Origin: Actinomycetota bacterium | Lineage (GTDB): Bacteria; Actinomycetota; Thermoleophilia; Gaiellales; Gaiellaceae | Assembly: GCA_900299235.1 (NCBI GenBank) | Contig: OMIZ01000016.1 | Coordinates: 1-50,149 of the forward strand | DNA length: 50,149 nucleotides | Direction: 5' to 3' | Part shown: in pieces, positions 8,762-16,541 of the stretch | How the letters are laid out: every line of letters begins with the position of its first letter | Position numbering within the stretch: position 1 is the first letter of the stretch | Notes under the pieces: model-generated | Databases searched by the model: none | What the model saw: the letters and a program-made list of their open reading frames with translations, nothing else | Told to the model about the DNA's origin: nothing | Position numbers and translations under genes: made by a program

Positions 8762-9430
8762 ATGGTCGTCAGGATCGGTATGGCTCCACGCGCCCCGCAC
8801 CTCTCGTTCGAGGAGTTCCAGGCGCACTGGTCGTCGGAGCACGGCGCGCTCGCCGGTGGCCTCGCGGGGCTCACGTCGTACATCCAGAATCACGCGATTC
8901 TCCGTGCTGGACGACCACTGCTCCCGTACCCCGGCTTCGACGCGTGCTCGGAACTCTGCTTCGAGTCGCTCGAGTCGATGGACGCCGCGTTTGCGTCGGA
9001 GCACTACACCAAGGCGGTACAAACCGACGAGAAGAATCTGATCGACAAGACGCGGTTTGGGATGATGCTCACGTCTCGCCGCGTGCTCGACGACGGCGAC
9101 CCCGGCGAGAATGCGGTGAAGCTGCTCACGTTCTTCGCCATCGACCGCAACTCGTCGCTCGACGAGCTCTCGGAAGCGCTCGCCGGCCCCTACCGCGATG
9201 CGGTTGCCACGGCGAACCCGCTGCGCCACGAGCAGCTGATCCAGATTCCCGGAGCACACGACAGTCGCCGCGCACCCATGGCCGATGCGGCCGACCTGCT
9301 CTGGTTCCGCTCAGCAGACGAGGCGCTCGCCTTCGTCTCGAGCGACGCGAACTTCGCGGCGAGCTATGCCTTGACAGGGCGCGCGTTCGGCGCGCAACGC
9401 CACCTGGCGCACACGATCACTGTCGTCTAG
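8762..9430 (+). CDS. EthD-like / dimeric alpha-beta barrel protein
   Basis: 222 aa. The N-terminal RIGMAPRAPHLSFEEFQAHW matches the beginning of EthD-family dimeric alpha/beta barrels, a group of small proteins linked to degradation of ethers and polyketide-like or aromatic compounds. A second, weaker ferredoxin-like repeat occupies residues ~115-220 (VKLLTFFAIDRNSSLDELSEAL), so the chain is probably a fused double barrel. I chose ATG 8762 over the in-frame ATG 8732, which lies only 7 bases past the operator-like palindrome. No catalytic residue can be assigned. It diverges from the mutase operon and ends 8 bp before mazF. Confidence 0.7.
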   Translation: MVVRIGMAPRAPHLSFEEFQAHWSSEHGALAGGLAGLTSYIQNHAILRAGRPLLPYPGFDACSELCFESLESMDAAFASEHYTKAVQTDEKNLIDKTRFGMMLTSRRVLDDGDPGENAVKLLTFFAIDRNSSLDELSEALAGPYRDAVATANPLRHEQLIQIPGAHDSRRAPMADAADLLWFRSADEALAFVSSDANFAASYALTGRAFGAQRHLAHTITVV

Positions 9431-9438
9431 CGGCTCGC

Positions 9439-9756
9439 TCAGAGCCCGAAGAGCATTGCGAGCGCCGAGTCGACCTCGGCCAGTTCGCTGGCCGACAGAA
9501 CGCCATACGAATCGCCAAGGCGTTCGCGCGATACGGCCGTGGTCTGCTCGACAAGCACCCGCGTTGGCGAACCATCGACATCGATCACCGGGCGGAAGGT
9601 TGCTGGAGCAGCAGACGCCGACGTCGGCGAGATGAGGACGGTCGAGAGCGGGAGGAGCTCTTCAGCCTGAACGACAATGCCGAACCTGGCACCGCGCTGC
9701 TCATGTCCCCGCGGATCTCGCGGGATCCGAAGGCGATACACCTCGCCGCGACGCAA
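9439..9756 (-). CDS. mazF: MazF/PemK-type toxin (mRNA interferase)
   Basis: 105 aa, typical MazF size. RRGEVYRLRIP at the N-terminus, QRGARFGIVVQ (with the conserved Arg) and LISPTSASA follow the MazF beta-barrel pattern. The C-terminal DSYGVLSASELAEVDSALAMLFGL matches the family's closing helix. Toxins of this family cut single-stranded mRNA. The start is TTG at 9756, immediately after the antitoxin TAG, which suggests coupled and weak translation. It is unrelated to the catabolic genes around it; the pair looks like a small mobile or stabilising cassette. Confidence 0.85.
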   Translation of the reverse strand: MRRGEVYRLRIPRDPRGHEQRGARFGIVVQAEELLPLSTVLISPTSASAAPATFRPVIDVDGSPTRVLVEQTTAVSRERLGDSYGVLSASELAEVDSALAMLFGL

Positions 9757-10002
9757 CTAGTCGTCCCAGATCGCAGCGATTGTGTCGAGGTCGCTTCGTA
9801 CCGCGTCGATGCCCGCGCGGTCTGCGGGATCATCGGCAAGCGCGAGAGCTTCCAGCCGTAGGGCACTGCGCCGCCTGCGAGCACCAGCCGCCTCGCTCAA
9901 GGCCAAACGGATGGCGTCGGAATCGGTGCGTCCCTCCGCCCGTAGAAGCGCGAGATCGCGCTCAGCCGTCTCATCAAGGCGCGCTTGCACAGTGCGAGAC
10001 AC
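9757..10002 (-). CDS. mazE: MazE-like antitoxin
   Basis: 81 aa, GTG start at 10002. The N-terminus (SRTVQARLDETAERDLALLRAEGRTDSDAIRLAL) looks like a ribbon-helix-helix DNA-binding domain: a short beta strand, then two helices. The acidic C-terminus (DLDTIAAIWDD) would wrap the toxin. The order antitoxin then toxin with zero spacing is standard. Probably autoregulates through the repeats just upstream. Assignment rests mainly on context with the MazF gene. Confidence 0.75.
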   Translation of the reverse strand: MSRTVQARLDETAERDLALLRAEGRTDSDAIRLALSEAAGARRRRSALRLEALALADDPADRAGIDAVRSDLDTIAAIWDD

Positions 10003-10010
10003 GCACCGAG

Positions 10011-10031
10011 TGTATCACGATTTGTATTACA
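10011..10031 (-). promoter_or_regulatory. Direct repeats upstream of the toxin-antitoxin operon
   Basis: On the minus strand, TAATACA and TGATACA are spaced 12 bp start to start, just before the antitoxin GTG. Short direct repeats with helical-turn spacing suit a ribbon-helix-helix antitoxin operator. The AT-rich patch also offers a -10. It is markedly more AT-rich than the surroundings. Confidence 0.5.
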
Positions 10032-10060
10032 CCTTTGGGACGGGCCCGGAATGCCGAGGG

Positions 10061-11983
10061 CTAGATCGCGAGGCCGGCGTTTGCGCCAGCCTGGATCGCC
10101 GCAACGAAGTCGGCGGGCCTGGCAGCGTCACCGGCGAGGATCACGGTGCGCGAACCGAGATCGGCAGCAAACTTCTCGCCCTGCGGTCGCCAGCCCACCG
10201 CCATCGCGACGCGGTCAGCGGGGATTGCCGCCTGAGCGCCCGTCTCGACGCTCTCGTAGATCACCTCGTTCGCGTCGATCATCGTCACCTTCGCCCGCGT
10301 GATGATCGTCAGACCCTGCTCCTTGAGCTCGGCCAGCAGGTGCTTGCGCGTAATCAGTTCGATGCCCTGGCCAACGGTCGGCAACATCTCAACGATCGTC
10401 ACCTCGGCACCGGCGCCAAGCAGCCACTCGGCGGTCTCGCAGCCTGTCGCGCTGCCACCCACGATCACGACCTTCTCGCCCGGAGCGACGGCGACGCGGC
10501 CGTGGAGGATCTCCTGCGCGTCAAGGACGTTCGGGCCATCGGCACCCGGAATCGGCGGGATCAGCGGGTCGGCACCGACCGAGACAACAACCACATCGGG
10601 GTTCTCCGCTGCGACCAATTCCGACGTCACGACGCTGCTTGTGTGGATGTGCACACCGAGCTCAGCAAGCTTGCGAGCCTGGTAGTCGCGGAAGTCGAGC
10701 ACCGTGTGCTTGCTCGGCGCACGCGAAGCGACATCGAGCTTGCCACCAAGCTCAGGCTCGCGATCCCAGATCGACACGTCGTGCCCGCGCAGGCGAGCGA
10801 TGCGCGCCGCCTCCATCCCCGCAGGGCCACCACCCACCACCATCACGCGCTTCGCCACCGCCGCCTCACCGATCTCCCAACCGAGCTCGCGACCGACCTC
10901 TGGGTTCACCGCACAACGAGCCTCCTGCGCCTGGGCGACAAGGTCGACACATGCGTTGCACGAGATACACGGGCGCACGTCACTGCGATGGCCGGTGCGA
11001 ATCTTGACGGGCCAGTCGGGATCGGCGATCAGCCCACGCCCAACCGCGATCAGATCGGCGTCACCATCAGCGAGTGCCTGCTCGGCAAGCGCCGGATCGT
11101 CGAGACGACCAGCCGCAGTCACCGGCACCGAGACAGCGGCGCGGATCGCACGAGCAAGGTGCAGCAGGTAGCCGCGCGGCATGAACATCGGGCCGATCGT
11201 GTAGTGGAGCGCGTACCAGTTGCCGGCCGACACGCTGATCGTGTCGACACCGGCCTCCTCAAGCCACTTGCACACCTGCGTCGAATCCTCAAGCGTGAAG
11301 CCGCCCTCAGCCCCCTCCTCACCACTGATGCGATACGAGACCGGATAGTCGGCGCCGCAGCGCTCCTTGATCGCGCGAACGACCTCAATCGGGAAACGCG
11401 CACGATTTTCGAGCGAGCCGCCGTACTCGTCGTCGCGGAGATTCGAGAGCGGCGAGATGAACTCGCACGGCAGGTAGCAGTGCGCCCCGTGCACCTCGAC
11501 GTAGTCGAAGCCAGCCTCCTTCGCGATTGCCGCCGAGAGCGCGTACCAATCGACCATCTCGTGAATCTCGTCGATAGTCATCGCATGCGGCATCGGCGTT
11601 CGGCTCGAAAGCGGCACAGCCGAGGGGCCGATCGGCTGACCGAGCAGCGTCTGCCGACCCGGATGCCAGAGCTGGATGCCAACCGGGATGTCGTACTCCT
11701 TGATCGCCGAGGCAAGCTCGGTGAGGCCCGGGAGGAACTGTTCGCCGTGGAGCCGCAACTCCGGGCCGACGCCGTAGGCATCGGGCGAGACAAGCGAGGC
11801 CTCCAAGGTCATCATCCCCACCCCACCCTCGGCACGCAGACGGTAGTAGGCGAGCGTCCGCGCGTTTGAGGTGCCATCGTGCTCCGGCAAGCCAGTACCC
11901 ATCGGCGCCATCACGATGCGGTTCTTCGCGGTCAAGCCCGCGAACGAGAACGGAGAAAAGAGACGTTCGTAGGTGTCGCTCAT
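10061..11983 (-). CDS. OYE-type NADH:flavin oxidoreductase / 2,4-dienoyl-CoA reductase-like (copy 1)
   Basis: 640 aa, the size of the FadH/trimethylamine-dehydrogenase-like family. The N-terminal FMN TIM barrel contains KNRIVMAPM, EVHGAHCYLPCEFISPLSNLR and GRGLIADPDWP. A Cys-rich 4Fe-4S motif, CISCNAC then Cys 12 residues on (about residue 340), links it to the C-terminal FAD/NAD domain (VMVVGGGPAGMEAAR, VVIVGGSATGCETAEW). Such enzymes reduce C=C bonds of dienoyl-CoA or cyclic enone intermediates. The ATG overlaps the LLM gene stop by 4 bp. It is last in the operon from 15423. A paralogue lies at 27347-29275. Confidence 0.88.
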   Translation of the reverse strand: MSDTYERLFSPFSFAGLTAKNRIVMAPMGTGLPEHDGTSNARTLAYYRLRAEGGVGMMTLEASLVSPDAYGVGPELRLHGEQFLPGLTELASAIKEYDIPVGIQLWHPGRQTLLGQPIGPSAVPLSSRTPMPHAMTIDEIHEMVDWYALSAAIAKEAGFDYVEVHGAHCYLPCEFISPLSNLRDDEYGGSLENRARFPIEVVRAIKERCGADYPVSYRISGEEGAEGGFTLEDSTQVCKWLEEAGVDTISVSAGNWYALHYTIGPMFMPRGYLLHLARAIRAAVSVPVTAAGRLDDPALAEQALADGDADLIAVGRGLIADPDWPVKIRTGHRSDVRPCISCNACVDLVAQAQEARCAVNPEVGRELGWEIGEAAVAKRVMVVGGGPAGMEAARIARLRGHDVSIWDREPELGGKLDVASRAPSKHTVLDFRDYQARKLAELGVHIHTSSVVTSELVAAENPDVVVVSVGADPLIPPIPGADGPNVLDAQEILHGRVAVAPGEKVVIVGGSATGCETAEWLLGAGAEVTIVEMLPTVGQGIELITRKHLLAELKEQGLTIITRAKVTMIDANEVIYESVETGAQAAIPADRVAMAVGWRPQGEKFAADLGSRTVILAGDAARPADFVAAIQAGANAGLAI

Positions 11984-12963
11984 GCGTGTCCTCCTTCGAC
12001 AAGAAGCTTGCCGACTGCCTCGACCGTGGCGAAGGGGCCAAGCTCGTCGCCCTGACGCGCAGCGGTGGCAACCATGATCGGCAAATCGATGCCGGCAGCG
12101 TGGTACTCGGCCGCACGACGCACGACATCCTCGGCCCCACCAACGACCGTGATGTGACGCACCTCATCGTCGGAGACGAGCTCAAGCGCACCCTTGCGGT
12201 CACCACGAGCCCAGGCCTCACCCACCGCATCAAGGTTCTTCATCGTCCCGATGAACGAGTCGCGATGGGTTGGAACGCAGCCGTACTGCACGAGGTAGCG
12301 TCGCATGCGGTCAAGCGCAGCATCGGTCTCGGGTCCTGCGTACGCGAAGAACGAGACGATCACCAGGAGGTCATCGGGGTTCTTGCCCGCGCGCTCTGCT
12401 CCGCGTCGGGCAAGCGCGACGCGCTCTTCCGCTTCGTCGGGCGGGCACCAGGTCAGGAAGACGCCGTCGGCGACCTCGCCTGCAAGCTCGATCATCTTCG
12501 GCCGCATTGCCGCGAGCACGATCGGGACACGGTGCTCGTTGTCGAGCGTGAGCTTGAAGCCACTGTCGAGACGCTCACCATCAAGCGTCTTGCGCAGGTG
12601 CGGCACGTACTCGCGCACGTACTGCAATGGGGCGGCAAACTCGCGCCCGTGCCACTGCTCGACGACCATCGGACTGGAGACGCCAATGCCAGCCCACACA
12701 CGGCCGGGCGCAAGCGACGCGAGCGTCGCAAAGCCCATGCCGGTCATCGTCGCGCCACGCGGCTGCATCGCCACCACGCCCGTGCCGATCGTGATGCGCT
12801 CAGTCGAAACTGCAACGGCACCGAGGAGTGCCATCGCCTCAGGGCCCTGCACCTCGCCTGCAACGACGGTGTCGAACCCGCCACGTTCGGCGAGCTTCGC
12901 CAACTCGACGAGACGCTGCGCTGACAGCTTCTCCTCGACGGGGATGCTGACGCCGAGCCGCAC
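11980..12963 (-). CDS. LLM-class (probably F420-dependent) oxidoreductase (copy 1)
   Basis: 327 aa. Luciferase-like TIM barrel: MRLGVSIPVEEK at the N-terminus, RITIGTGVVAMQPRGATMTGM, GIGVSSPMVVEQWHG and VPIVLAAMRPKMIELAGEVADGVFLTW in the middle. This pattern fits actinobacterial F420-dependent hydride-transfer enzymes better than flavin monooxygenases, but the cofactor is inferred. GTG start overlaps the upstream hydratase stop (TAGTG). It sits between an enoyl-CoA hydratase and the OYE-type enzyme, so it probably reduces or oxidises a ring or keto intermediate. Confidence 0.85.
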   Translation of the reverse strand: MRLGVSIPVEEKLSAQRLVELAKLAERGGFDTVVAGEVQGPEAMALLGAVAVSTERITIGTGVVAMQPRGATMTGMGFATLASLAPGRVWAGIGVSSPMVVEQWHGREFAAPLQYVREYVPHLRKTLDGERLDSGFKLTLDNEHRVPIVLAAMRPKMIELAGEVADGVFLTWCPPDEAEERVALARRGAERAGKNPDDLLVIVSFFAYAGPETDAALDRMRRYLVQYGCVPTHRDSFIGTMKNLDAVGEAWARGDRKGALELVSDDEVRHITVVGGAEDVVRRAAEYHAAGIDLPIMVATAARQGDELGPFATVEAVGKLLVEGGHA

Positions 12964-13724
12964 TAAGCTCCCTTGCGCCGGTCGAGGAAGGCTTGAACGC
13001 GCTGCTTGTGATCGTCGGTCGTGAAGAGCAGCGCCGTCGACTCGATCGTGTCGGACATGCCGCGGCTCGCGTTGTCAGCGTTAATGAAGTTCTTTGCGAC
13101 GCGTACCGCGAACGGCGGATGGTCAGCTATCCGACCTGCGAGCGCGAGCGCCTGATCGAGCAACTCATCGTGCGGGTAGACCTCCTGCACCAGGCCGATC
13201 TCCTTCGCCTTGTGCGCGTCGATCTCATCGGCGCTGAACGCAAGCCAACGCGTCCACGCAACTCCAATCACCTGAGGCCCACGCACGATGCCGTACCCCG
13301 GCATCAGGCCGACCGTCGCCTCCTTGAACGAGAAGCGCGCCTGGTCGGACGCAAGGACGATGTCGCACGAGAACGTCAGCTCAGTGCCGCCGCCGTATGC
13401 GATGCCGTTGATCGCGCCGATCACCGGCACCTCGGCCTTTTCGACCGAATGGAAGGCGTCGAAGACAAGCTTCAGATGCCGCCGGTAAGCCGTGAGATCC
13501 GTGAGCTCCGCAAACGACTGAATGTCGCCACCGGCCGAGAACGCGCGGCCGCGACCCGTAAGGACGATCGCGCCACAGGCCGGGTCCGAGCACGCCTCGG
13601 CGAGCGCCAACGGCAGCTCACGAAAGAACGTCGGAGCCATCGCGTTGAGCTTCTCGGGACGGTCAAGCCACACGATTGCCACGTTGCCGCGGCGCTCGAC
13701 GCTAAAGACCTCGAGCTCGGCCAT
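12963..13724 (-). CDS. Enoyl-CoA hydratase/isomerase family, EchA20-like position
   Basis: 253 aa from ATG 13724; the track's 333-aa version includes out-of-context residues overlapping the next gene. Crotonase motifs: GRAFSAGGDIQSF, GIAYGGGTELTFSCD (Glu present) and FKEATVGLMPGYGI (Glu present). The usual GTxRL after the second loop is replaced by YGIVRGPQ. It is placed directly after an IpdB/IpdA-like pair, the same neighbourhood as EchA20 in the mycobacterial cholesterol ring-degradation locus. That enzyme cleaves a ring rather than hydrating a chain, so a C-C hydrolase role is possible here. This is inferred from synteny. Confidence 0.85.
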   Translation of the reverse strand: MAELEVFSVERRGNVAIVWLDRPEKLNAMAPTFFRELPLALAEACSDPACGAIVLTGRGRAFSAGGDIQSFAELTDLTAYRRHLKLVFDAFHSVEKAEVPVIGAINGIAYGGGTELTFSCDIVLASDQARFSFKEATVGLMPGYGIVRGPQVIGVAWTRWLAFSADEIDAHKAKEIGLVQEVYPHDELLDQALALAGRIADHPPFAVRVAKNFINADNASRGMSDTIESTALLFTTDDHKQRVQAFLDRRKGA

Positions 13725-13735
13725 CGCCGGCCGGC

Positions 13736-14524
13736 CTACCGGAACTCGCGCAGACGCGCGCCGGTCGGGTCGACCTCCTCGCGGAGGAGACGCACCTCCT
13801 CGGCGGTCGGCTCGGCAGTCACCGGAATCTCGCCCGACGGCACGATCACTTCGAAGCCCGTCGCCTCGACCACCTGATCGGCGGTGACGCCAGGGTGCAG
13901 GCTGCGGATACGCATCCGGCGCGACTCCGGCTCGAAATCGAACACACAGAGGTTCGTAACACACAACTGCGGGCCACCAGGAAGACCAAGGCGCGCGCGG
14001 TGGTCGCCGCCGTCGCCCCAGCCCATGCCCGAACGAAAGTCGAGCTTCTCGACGAAGGTGCGCGGATCGTGCGTCGTCGACCAGAGGTAGATAAGCGGCA
14101 GCATGCAGCCAAGGTCGGCCATACCGCCGCCGCCAGGGAGACGCACCTTCGGAGCCGTGTACGGGCCGATCACGGTGTTGTTGACGTTGCCGTACGCATC
14201 CATCTGCGCTCCGCGGAACGCGAACGTGTTGTACCGCCGGCCCTGCGAGTACGCCCAGAAGTCATACGACGAGCCCGAGAGCATCGTCGCGCCATCCCAG
14301 AGACCATCCGAAAGCGTCGACTCGGGGATCGCCTTCGGCTTCGCATCGACCGCGATTGAGCTTGCAGCCCAGACGAGCTCGGGCGCGTGGGTCTTCCGCG
14401 CGAGCAGGTAGGCGCAGACTGGAACGAACGACACGGCACCGTTGAATGCGCGCGTGTCGTTTGTGAACTCGTGAGCGAGCGTCGCGACCATCAGCTCGTC
14501 GATCGTGTACTCGACCGTGCTCAC
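13736..14524 (-). CDS. IpdB-like CoA-transferase-fold beta subunit (copy 1)
   Basis: 262 aa. N-terminal YTIDELMVATLAHEF, then THAPELVWAASS, RGAQMDAYGNVNNTVIG, VRLPGGGGMADLG and HPGVTADQVVEATGFEV, all typical of the beta subunit of the IpdAB/class I CoA-transferase fold. In mycobacteria IpdAB is a hydrolase that opens the last steroid ring as a CoA thioester, not a transferase. GTG at 14524 overlaps the stop of the alpha subunit by 4 bp (GTGA). A second pair lies at 31597-33269, with the same order of genes. Confidence 0.85.
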   Translation of the reverse strand: MSTVEYTIDELMVATLAHEFTNDTRAFNGAVSFVPVCAYLLARKTHAPELVWAASSIAVDAKPKAIPESTLSDGLWDGATMLSGSSYDFWAYSQGRRYNTFAFRGAQMDAYGNVNNTVIGPYTAPKVRLPGGGGMADLGCMLPLIYLWSTTHDPRTFVEKLDFRSGMGWGDGGDHRARLGLPGGPQLCVTNLCVFDFEPESRRMRIRSLHPGVTADQVVEATGFEVIVPSGEIPVTAEPTAEEVRLLREEVDPTGARLREFR

Positions 14525-15423
14525 GAGCTCTTCCTCCGAATGTTGATCAGCGTGGCCGCGCCACCGTTCGCGTCGAGGAACGCGCCCTGCGACTCGGGGC
14601 CGTCGATCCGCTCAGACCAGAACCACTGCGCCTGCTCAGGATCGGTGTGTGCGGCGACATACGAGCGGAAGAACGCACCGTCGTAGCCGTATTCGGGGAA
14701 GCACGACGTCGGATAGGCGCCCCAGGGGGCTTCGGCGACAGCGTCGACCATGAAGCGCGGATATGTCGTTCTGGCAGGTTCGGCGATGAACGTCGACTCG
14801 CTGACGATCCGCTCGACCGTGATGATCGACTTGGCGGCCGCGCGAACAACCTCGGCGTCCATCCACACGAGCTTCGGATCGACACGGACGTTGCCACGTG
14901 TGTCGGCTTCGGTTGCGTGGACGATGCCGAAGTCGAGCGGCAGCGGTGTGCACGCAACGTACGCCTCGCCGGTGGCGGGGTCGGTCTCCGGGCGGAGGGT
15001 TGTCGGATGCAGCGCAAGCATGTCTGTGCCGAGACCAGCTTTGGTCGGCACGAAGGGAAGGTTGTAGGCAGCTGCCTGAAGACGGCAGATCAGCGTGTGC
15101 TCGCTGTACTCCTCGATCTCGACTTGACCAGCCTGAACGGCGGCGCGGAAGCGAGGGGCAAGGCCGAAGCCTTCAAGCGACACGAGACCTGAGACGACGC
15201 GCCGGACGCAGCCGGCCGCGACCAGCCACTCGATCGGCATTCCCGCAACAACAGCGACGACGGTGAGATCCTTGACGCGACGCTTCGCAAGCGTGCGGAC
15301 GAAGGCCATCGGTGCCGCGTTCATCGAGAGGCCGCCGATCCCGATCGTTGCTCCGTCGGGGATCAGCTCTGCCGCTTCTTCGAGCGAAAGCAGCTTGGAT
15401 TCGTGCTCGGAGGAAGCGGCCAC
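14521..15423 (-). CDS. IpdA-like CoA-transferase-fold alpha subunit (copy 1)
   Basis: About 300 aa from GTG 15423. Segments ATIGIGGLSMNAAPMAFVR, VVSGLVSLEGFGLAPRF, IEEYSEHTLICRLQAAAYNLPFVP and MVDAVAEAPWGAYPTS align with IpdA. The Glu in the YSE segment falls where, from memory, the IpdA active-site Glu lies. Upstream, TAGATT lies 10 nt before the GTG and no Shine-Dalgarno is visible, so the message is likely leaderless or nearly so. It is the first gene of the operon 15423-10061. It probably forms a heterodimer or heterotetramer with the following beta subunit. Confidence 0.83.
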   Translation of the reverse strand: MAASSEHESKLLSLEEAAELIPDGATIGIGGLSMNAAPMAFVRTLAKRRVKDLTVVAVVAGMPIEWLVAAGCVRRVVSGLVSLEGFGLAPRFRAAVQAGQVEIEEYSEHTLICRLQAAAYNLPFVPTKAGLGTDMLALHPTTLRPETDPATGEAYVACTPLPLDFGIVHATEADTRGNVRVDPKLVWMDAEVVRAAAKSIITVERIVSESTFIAEPARTTYPRFMVDAVAEAPWGAYPTSCFPEYGYDGAFFRSYVAAHTDPEQAQWFWSERIDGPESQGAFLDANGGAATLINIRRKSS

Positions 15424-15435
15424 TAGAATCGCGAA

Positions 15436-15451
15436 TCTACCGGCCGTTTGG
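15436..15451. promoter_or_regulatory. Candidate operator between the IpdA-like gene and the alpha/beta hydrolase
   Basis: On the minus strand it reads CCAAACGGCCGGTAGA, followed by TT: the conserved half CCAAAC is perfect and the other half is degenerate. TAGATT forms a -10 for the minus operon. It sits between divergent starts at 15423 and 15464, leaving 40 bp for both promoters. Confidence 0.6.
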
Positions 15452-15463
15452 TGGAAGGTCAAC

Positions 15464-16210
15464 TTGGTTCCGCCCTCATTCCTCGTCCCCGCACCTGATT
15501 CGCGCGTCGCCTACCGCGAGCGTGGCAGCGGCCCCGCCGTGGTGTTCCTGCATGGCGGCACGGGAACGGGCGAGTACGACTGGGCGTTCGCGGCCGAGCA
15601 CCTGGCGGATCGCTATCGCACGGTCGTTGTCGATATGCGGGGCCACGGTGAGACGCTTGACCCGACGGGCGAGATTGGAATGACGCGTTTCGGCCTGGAT
15701 CTGATGCACGTGTTGCGGGCCCTCGGGCTGAGCCGGGCGGTGCTCGTTGGGTTTAGCGCGGGCGGTAACACGCTCCTCCACTTCCTCTCGCGCGACCCGA
15801 GTTGGGCGACGGCGATCGTGACGGTCGGTGCGTCGGCGGAGGGTGATGCGTCGCGCGTCACGGAGATCATGACGGGCCCGTGGCCGCGCTCTCTGCGTGA
15901 GATGCCGCATGCTGGGTCGAAGGACAACCCTGAGTACTGGGCGGAGCTTCGCAATGCGCTCGCGCGCGATTGGGTCAAGAACCTTTCGTTGGATGCGGGA
16001 TCGCTTAGCCGAATCACGTGCCCTGCGCTTGTTGTGCATGGCGATAACGACCTCATTCAGCCGCTGCGCTATAGCGAGCGGCTTGTGCATGAGCTTCCGA
16101 ACGCGGAGTTCGCGTTGATCGAGAACGCGGGCCACTCGGTGCACCTCGAGCATCCCGAGACCTTCCTTGCGGTGCTCGAAGCATTCCTTGCGCGCGTGGC
16201 GCACCGCTAA
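15464..16210 (+). CDS. Alpha/beta hydrolase
   Basis: 248 aa from TTG 15464, preceded by GGAAGG at good spacing; the longer track ORF overlaps the divergent gene. Catalytic triad is visible: oxyanion HGGTG, nucleophile GFSAGG (about residue 95), acid HGDNDLIQP and His in NAGHSVHLEHPE. Cytoplasmic, no signal peptide. The family includes esterases, thioesterases and C-C hydrolases such as meta-cleavage and steroid hydrolases. Sharing an operator region with the IpdAB operon suggests a role in ester or ring hydrolysis in the same pathway. Confidence 0.85.
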   Translation: MVPPSFLVPAPDSRVAYRERGSGPAVVFLHGGTGTGEYDWAFAAEHLADRYRTVVVDMRGHGETLDPTGEIGMTRFGLDLMHVLRALGLSRAVLVGFSAGGNTLLHFLSRDPSWATAIVTVGASAEGDASRVTEIMTGPWPRSLREMPHAGSKDNPEYWAELRNALARDWVKNLSLDAGSLSRITCPALVVHGDNDLIQPLRYSERLVHELPNAEFALIENAGHSVHLEHPETFLAVLEAFLARVAHR

Positions 16211-16220
16211 CCGCTCCACC

Positions 16221-16434
16221 CCCGGTGTCAGACACCGTTTCGTGTCAAGGGCAAACCTGGAACAAGTTTGCAACGTCTTGTGGTCGCCCCGAAGGCCCGC
16301 TTTCATGACGTGAGCAGGCCTTTCGCCCCCTCGTGCGCGGCGCGAGATTCCCGCCGCGATGTTACGAAGATGATCCAAAAGACACTTGACGGAAAATGGT
16401 GTCTGACACCGGGGTGGTAGACACCGGGGTGGTA
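16221..16434. repeat. REP/MITE-like inverted repeat element with 15-bp tandem tail
   Basis: Left arm 16221-16250 and right arm 16381-16413 are imperfect inverted copies. The outer CCCGGTGTCAGACACC core is exact, and about 9 of the 13 following bases also match. GGTGTC-GACACC is itself palindromic. The right end is extended by two exact copies of GACACCGGGGTGGTA (16405-16419, 16420-16434). The 130 bp between the arms have no ORF. The structure fits a non-autonomous REP/BIME or MITE-like element; no transposase is in the window. It occupies most of the 330-bp gap between the hydrolase and the binding-protein gene. Confidence 0.7.
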
Positions 16435-16483
16435 GCCCGGCCCGGCGAGGCGCTCTCTTGGCAACACTCGCAACGCCTTAACG

Positions 16484-16516
16484 AAAGCGGCCGACCCTTG
16501 TGGGGTCGGCCGCTTT
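16484..16516 (-). terminator. Strong intrinsic terminator (bidirectional shape)
   Basis: AAAGCGGCCGACCC pairs with GGGTCGGCCGCTTT around a short loop, giving a 14-bp perfect stem flanked by A and T runs on either side. It sits 25 bp beyond the stop of the substrate-binding protein gene and faces the alpha/beta hydrolase from the other side. Confidence 0.88.
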
Positions 16517-16541
16517 GCGAACCAGTCAGACGATTCGAGCG

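Noticed and set aside
12963-13964. 333-aa version of the enoyl-CoA hydratase
   Set aside because: The extra N-terminal residues overlap the IpdB-like gene and look like shadow sequence; ATG 13724 fits the family start.
16221-16413. Repeat element as a CRISPR-like or riboswitch structure
   Set aside because: There are only two arms, in inverted orientation, with a 130-bp centre; no spaced repeats and no conserved aptamer pattern.
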